A stretch of 64,000 nucleotides of DNA from Diplodia intermedia (lineage: Eukaryota; Ascomycota; Dothideomycetes; Botryosphaeriales; Botryosphaeriaceae). The stretch lies in NCBI GenBank assembly GCA_021495925.1, contig JAKEKT010000089.1, forward strand, positions 62,001 to 126,000, given 5' to 3'. Below are positions 58,551 to 64,000 of the stretch, one piece after another. How positions within the stretch are numbered: the first letter of the stretch is position 1; every line of letters begins with the position of its first letter. Both the position numbers and the translations under genes were made by a program. The notes under the pieces were generated by a model that did no database searches, was not told the DNA's origin, and saw nothing but the letters and a program-made list of their open reading frames with translations.

Positions 58551-60598
58551 ATGTCCTTTCTTCGTCGCCGCCTTGCCGGCGACGCGACTGCCTCGTCCTC
58601 CGAGCCGTCGCGCGAGCCGACCCCCGACCCGACCCAGGACAACCAGTACCGCGTCGTGCCGGCCGAGAAGCTGCACCAGCTCTCTGTCGCCCGCGAAAAG
58701 GCCCGCCAGAGCGCCCGCGGCAGCAAGAGATGGAACCTGTTCGTCCTGGGCCTGGGTGGCGTCATCGGCATTATCGGCGCCGGCTGGTTCGCCCAGAACA
58801 ACGACATGATTGACCTGCCCGCCATCGCAGACATCAACCTCGAATCCATTGCCGACATGCTTCCCGCGGGCCTGCTGCAGGATGCACGGGACTTGCAAGT
58901 AAGCTTCCAAGTTGGTAGCGCCTTGCCCTTTTACCCTGCTTTGTCTGCCGTCTCGAGCAGTGCCTGTGTTGACCGTTGCCGCCTGCCTGCAGAGACATGA
59001 GCGCGAAGCCGTTGCCTACGATTCCTTCGCCGTTGGTCTGCACGCCCGCTCCCAGGGCATCGAAGCCACGCATCCTGTCATCATGATCCCCGGCGTCATC
59101 TCCACTGGCCTGGAGAGCTGGAGTACCGTTGAGGATTCACGCCAGTACTTCCGCAAGCGCCTATGGGGCAGTTGGAGCATGATGCGTGCCCTGGTCATGG
59201 ACAAGGCTGGCTGGAAGAAGCACATCATGCTGGACAAGAACTCCGGCCTGGATCCTCCGGGGGGCATAAAGCTGCGTGCTGCCCAGGGCTTCGATGCCAC
59301 CGACTTTTTTATTACCGGTTATTGGATCTGGAACAAAATACTCGAAAACCTGGCTACCATCGGCTATGATCCCACAAACGCCTTTACGGCTGCCTACGAC
59401 TGGCGCCTTTCGTACGGAAACTTCGAAGTACGCGACCAGTACTTCACCCGGCTGAAGACTCATATCGAAACTGCCGTGCGCATCTCTAACAAGAAGGTTG
59501 TGCTGCTCTCTCACAGCATGGGCTCCCAGGTCCTTTATTACTTCCTCCACTGGGTCGAGGCTGATGGCTACGGAAATGGCGGCCCTGGTTGGGTCGATGC
59601 CTTTATCGATTCCTGGATCAACATTAGTGGCTGCATGCTCGGCACTCCCAAGGGCCTGCCTGCCGTTCTGTCCGGCGAGATGAAGGACACGGCACAGCTC
59701 AACGCCTTTGCAGTCTACGGCCTCGAGAAGTTCCTAAGCCGGGCTGAGCGTGCTGAGATCTTCAGGGCCATGCCCGGCATCAGCAGCATGCTGCCCATGG
59801 GTGGTGATGCTGTGTGGGGGAATCACACTTGGGCTCCTGACGACACCCCGGACCAAAAGCACAGTTACGGGTCATTCATGAAGTTCAGAAACAACAACTC
59901 GTCCGCAACCGCGCGCAACCTGACGGTTTCACAAGCTCTCCCTTATCTTTTTGGCCAGAGCGACGAATGGTACAGCACGCAGATATTGAGCAGCTACTCG
60001 TACGGCCTGGCACAGTCAAAAGAGGAGGTGGAGGCCAACCAAATAATCCCCTCCAAGTGGGTGAACCCCCTGGAGACTCGCCTGCCGCTCGCTCCAAATC
60101 TGAAGATCTACTGTTTCTATGGTGTGGGCAAACCCACCGAGCGAGCGTACTTCTATCAAGCAGATCTGGACCCTCTCTCCGCCATCAACGTGACAATTGA
60201 TACCACTTACAGTGAAAACGAGGCCGATCGTGGTGTCGTCACGGGCGAGGGTGACGGCACTGTCAGCATTCTCAGTACTGGCTACATGTGCACCAAAGGG
60301 TGGAAAATGAAGAGGTACAACCCTGCCGGCGTCAAGGTCACGACGTATGAGATGCCTCATGAACCCGACAGATTCTCACCTCGTGGCGGTCCCAATACTG
60401 GTGAGTGACCTCAAGATACTGCACAGCGGAAGAGACTGACACGAGGAAGGCGACCATGTTGATATCCTCGGTCGAGCGTCTCTCAATGACCTCATCCTGA
60501 AAGTTGCCGGCGGGAAAGGCGATCTCATCGAAGAAAACATAGTCTCCAATATTGTGGACTATGCCGAAAAGGTCCGGATCTGGGACGATGAGGAATAA
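58551..60598 (+). CDS. LRO1: Phospholipid:diacylglycerol acyltransferase
   Basis: Acyl-CoA-independent triacylglycerol synthesis in the ER: transfers an acyl chain from phospholipid to diacylglycerol. Exons 58551-58898, 58993-60400 and 60450-60598 (introns 94 and 49 nt) give 634 residues. One transmembrane helix near residues 62-82 follows a basic cytosolic start (SARGSKRW), with the catalytic domain in the lumen. The LCAT-like triad is visible: Ser291 in LLSHSMGSQ, Asp537 in GEGDGTVSIL and His588 in TGDHVDILG. Other conserved parts are HPVIMIPGVISTGLESW and YDWRLSYGNFEVRDQYFTRL. The His lies on the third exon, so correct splicing there is essential. Confidence 0.95.
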
Positions 60599-60787
60599 CG
60601 GTGGAAGACCAAGAGATTTAGAATCTCACCTAGACGATGCGATGCATAACGAGGCGTTTCACTTGTGGTGTATTTGCCGATACTCCCTTGATACCACTAG
60701 ATTTATCTCCATGAACTACATGCATTCTTGTTCTGCCCGGTGGCCTTTTAGGGTGTGAGGTACTCATGCATGGCACATTTGCCCCCA

Positions 60788-62579
60788 TCAACGAGTTTTC
60801 TGTAGCTTCCACTCGACTTTGCGGCCCTCTTCTCCTGCTAGCCATTGCTTCTTCTTCCCCATCTTTTCGACTCTTGCAATCGCGTCTTCCAAATAGTCTG
60901 TATAGAAGTCTTCGGAGACGGAGACCACCAGCGTGATCCTGTCATCCCGGATGGACGAAGAGTCGTGTTTCAGGAGGATCCTCTTCTCTGCGTCGGTGGA
61001 CATACCAGCAGGGTATGCAGTGCCAAAGACAGCGGCCACACGCCCCAGGTAGCGCAACCACCACCGCTTATCAGCCTCGACAAGCTGCATTAGGCGATCG
61101 TACTGCTGACCGTTCGCCGGATCAAGGTCTTTCCTGCCGCCATGACGCTCGCACAGTGCGATAGCCAGATGCGCGCGGTCCGCATGGCTCAAGCCGTGCG
61201 CCCCGGCCAAGTCGCCCGTGACGGGATACTGCAAGGCTGCGGCAGCTCTTATGTCTTTACTTAGCGAGGAATGCTCGTACATGACGTTTGCAAGCGCGAA
61301 CGGGAGGTTGACGAGATCGGGGCCGTTGGAGCTTTCGATGGCGGCCGCCAGCATGTCGCCCATGGCACTGGCGGGACCCCGTTGGGCCCGATGTTTGGGT
61401 GCGAGCTGCCGTGTAGCCACCAGCAGCGGTCTCTGAGCACGTAGACGCGGCTCCAGCTCCGAGAACAGGCGACCTTCGCGCACGCCGCCCTGGCAGAAGT
61501 AGACGCTGCCGATGGCGGGCAAAGCCTCGGCGACGCAAGCCACCAGGTTAGCGACGGCCGGGATCTGAGAGACGCGGCGCTTGGACACGCGATGCATGGT
61601 CAGTGGTTCCTGCTGCTCGGATGCGGCGGAAAGGACGGCGACAATAGCAGCTGTGTTGTGGAACGTGACGGCGGGCACGCAGAAGCCGTTGATGATGGGA
61701 ATTGGGTAAGGCCGCACGCCGGGGTGCTGGTCCATCAACGCGAACCCCCAGCCCCGGAAGCCTCCGCCTGAGAGGTACAGGTTGAAGGAACCATCTGCGC
61801 CAAGAGATGTCAGCTCTGCCGGGAGCTTGAGGCTACTATACGCTGCCGAAAGGTTGGCGAGCATCTCGTCCTACGCCAGCATCAGCAGTTGATCTAGTCG
61901 GCGCAATGCGCAGTATGCTACCCTACTCGGCGGGTTCTTGGTCAGAGCTGCAGCGCCATAGGGCAGGCTGACGGCCGCTTCCGACGTGCGCACTTGGCCG
62001 TTCTCGGTGTAGATCCAGGAGAGCTGGGTGCTCCCTCCTCCTAGATCCATACACAGGCCACGCACCTCGTCAAAGCTGCTTGCAATGCCATGGGCGCCCA
62101 AGATCCCCTCTTCCTCTTTGCTCAGAAGCGTCACCTCCCAGCCGGTGGCGGCGCGGAGTTGTCGCATAAACTCGTGCGAGTTGGGGGCGGTGCGAGTGGC
62201 CTCGGTGGCCAGGACTCGGATGCGGTCCTGCTCGACGCCAACATCTTGACAAACCGTCTTGAAGCGCCGGAACGCGGCGACTACCTGCTGCATGGTTTCG
62301 GGGGGGATGGGCACCCTCTGGCCGTCCCTCCATTGAGCATCGTATAAGGAGACACCGAGACGCTCAGAGAAGACGGTGGGCAGGCAGCGGGCAAGTTCTG
62401 GCGAGACATCTGTGATGGAGAAGCGGATGCCATTGCTGCGTAGAGCACGGGTTTAGCGAGAGGCGCTGCCATTTTGGAGCTTCTGTGTGGATGGATGGAC
62501 GGCCTTGGCCGGGACGATGGGTGGGAGCGCAAAGGTATGATTACCTTCCCATGTCTACGAGGGCCTCGTATGGAGCCAT
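60788..62579 (-). CDS. RTG2: Retrograde regulator RTG2-like, Ppx/GppA-type protein
   Basis: Member of the exopolyphosphatase/guanosine pentaphosphatase fold, best known in yeast as Rtg2, which relays mitochondrial status to nuclear genes. Exons 62579-62545, 62435-61922 and 61870-60788 (introns 109 and 51 nt) give 543 residues. Nucleotide/phosphate-binding blocks are ALVDMGSNGIRFSI, which the first intron splits at the Ser codon, LATEATRTAPNS, EEEGILGAHG and LCMDLGGGSTQLSW. The C-terminal part with SIRDDRITLVVSVSEDFYTD matches fungal homologues. The second intron removes a frame that would end at the TAG next to 61871. Enzymatic activity is possible but unproven from sequence. Confidence 0.9.
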
Positions 62580-63600
62580 GTTGAGCGATGGCAGGGTGGA
62601 CACCAGGACGGCGAGAAGCAGCGAGGTTGGGTGGAAGAGGCCGAGCGTGCGATGGCGCGCGCAGATCATCAGGGTCTGCCCGCACTAGTGCCGATCAGGA
62701 AGCTTGTTGTTCATCGCTCTACATCATGTCGGTGCAGCTCGCAGCAGCGGTCGGAGCGTTGGCATGGACCTGCACGGCCGATGGGTGAGAACTAGCGGGC
62801 ACTCCTGCAAACAGGGCCACCGCCCCTGGCTCTGTTCCACCCCTCGGCGAACCGATCTCATAGCACCGCTCCAATTTATCAGATGTCAGTGCAGTGCGGA
62901 TCATCCAACTGATGACCCGGCTCGTGTTTGCCCAGATCACGTAGTAAGCCTGTAAGGTGCTGGCCAAGGGGGCGCTCAATCTTGGAAGCCATCCATTGTA
63001 TCTCCTGACGAATACCAAAATGGAAATACCGGCCATCTGTCGCGCGTTCTACTGCATGCGGTTGAGCATGTGCTGCCCCCAGCTTTATATTCGTGCCGCT
63101 CTCTGCATATGCACGCGTTTGTAAATATATCCCTATGCGGCCTTATTCTCCCACGGTGCCTCCTCACCGGTGCAATCCTGCTTTCTTACAGCTCACGTCG
63201 CACGCCGATTTCTACAGGTACTGTCCGCCTGGGTACGCGGAGAAAGTGTCTGGATAAGATGGAATGCATAGGCCATGAGAAGGGGTTTTGCAGAGCAAGT
63301 CTCCATGTTCGTATTACAGTCTGTCCAGAAGAAAATTTCCGGTTATTTGTAGGAACACAGTGCCTGAGGATACCCGCCATAGTGCAACAAAGGCAGGTTG
63401 CGAGATTTTGACATTTTCCTTCCCAATCGTAGACCACATGACAATAGAAATTAACGATGCACAGCTTTCGCCGCGCCATCGATGCAAGACGGTTTGAAGC
63501 TAAGAAGTGGCCGACCGGATACTAAGCCCCAGGAAATGGAGAGGCCCGTTATGCCACCGCGCCGACGCCAGGACGAAAGAAGACAAGGACGGCAAGCTTC
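62580..63600. other. Intergenic region, no supported gene
   Basis: About 1 kb between the RTG2 start and the end of the next minus-strand gene. Overlapping frames up to about 113 codons show no domains. It should hold the RTG2 promoter and the 3' UTR of the wall protein. Confidence 0.4.
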
Positions 63601-63961
63601 TTACAAGACGTAAGCAGCGAAGCCAAGAAGAGCGGCCAGGCCAGCGCCGGAGGCGGCGATGTGGTTGGCAGCACCGGTCTGCGTGCTGGAAGCCGAGGCG
63701 CCGGCAGCGCCAGATGCAGAGGCCGAGGCGCCGGCAGTGGTCGAGAGTACCGGCTTGCTGATGCTGATGGTGCCGTTGGTGCTGTTGCCACCGGTGGGGT
63801 AGGGAGCGGAGGAGCTCGAGGAGATGACGGGCATCTTGTTGGCCGAGGGAGTAGTAGGGTGGGGGGTGGCTGCATAAGGAGTGCCGGCAACTTGCTTGGT
63901 GACAGTGCAGCCACCGGCGCAGTCGGTGATGGTCAAGGTCGTTGCGGAGGAGACGGTGTAA
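63601..63961 (-). CDS. GPI-anchored Ser/Ala-rich cell-wall protein, last exon (partial, runs off the right edge)
   Basis: Only the final exon is inside the window. Its acceptor follows a branch-like TTGAC and CCCCAG (reverse strand), at 63962. The frame upstream of that meets a TGA near the edge, which supports an intron there. The exon encodes about 120 residues: TLTITDCAGGCTVTKQV with two Cys, a Pro/Ser/Thr-rich middle with a possible N-glycosylation site (GNSTNGT), then a Ser/Ala/Gly-rich stretch. It ends in a hydrophobic tail (GAGLAALLGFAAYVL). This end is typical of GPI-anchored wall proteins. The N-terminal domain, and so the true family, lies outside. Confidence 0.75.
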
Positions 63962-64000
63962 CTGGGGAAGATGTCAACAGGGCGGGTTTCACAGCATCAC

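Overview
This is a window from a filamentous ascomycete genome. Its genes carry several short introns (about 47-109 nt) with fungal splice signals, and the gene content is fungal: TPS1, LRO1, RTG2, VID27, CDC7, condensin, EXO5, RUB1, histones. A RIP-like (repeat-induced point mutation) TA-rich compartment lies beside GC-rich gene space. A Dothideomycete-like fungus fits, but I cannot name a species.

Positions 1 to about 23,098 are a gene desert of decayed transposable elements. CpA and TpG are almost absent over the first 20 kb: the first 600 bases hold one CpA and no TpG. Stops from CAG/TGG-to-TAG changes occur everywhere. A 6.5-kb LINE with reverse transcriptase and RNase H (5389-11891) sits inside an older copy of the same family (about 709-5388, resuming at 11892-13722). 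A third, 5'-truncated copy (14582-17404) has a clear 17-bp target-site duplication. Next come unidentified decayed sequence (17422-20540), an array of four palindromic units of about 143 bp (20555-21207), and a 763-bp terminal-inverted-repeat element (21583-22345) with a perfect 10-bp target duplication. That element is inserted in one copy of a roughly 290-bp repeat whose empty copy lies at 22808-23098.

From 23,099 the base composition changes abruptly. After a minisatellite and 1.2 kb without a recognisable gene, 20 protein-coding genes follow, closely spaced. They are: histone H4/H3 (divergent pair), an Mpv17/PMP22 membrane protein, EXO5 exonuclease, a single-pass membrane protein, a CYSTM-type small protein, THO complex subunit 7, Elongin A, NEDD8/RUB1, a cytochrome b561 protein, a HIRIP3-like histone-chaperone-type protein, TPS1, mitochondrial uS17, VID27, an amino-acid/GABA-type permease, CDC7 kinase, condensin subunit 1, NAA30, LRO1, RTG2, and the 3' end of a GPI-anchored wall protein leaving the right edge. 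I rebuilt exon structures by matching splice sites to reading frame; every complete model closes to a whole number of codons.

Most are housekeeping genes. Divergent pairs sharing a short promoter include H4/H3, Mpv17/EXO5, THO7/Elongin A, HIRIP3-like/TPS1, CDC7/condensin (240 bp) and NAA30/LRO1 (197 bp). Chromatin and cell-cycle roles (H3, H4, HIRIP3-like, CDC7, condensin) recur, but I see no dedicated cluster. I found no tRNA, rRNA, CRISPR array or secondary-metabolite cluster. The most notable structure is in the repeat compartment rather than among the genes.
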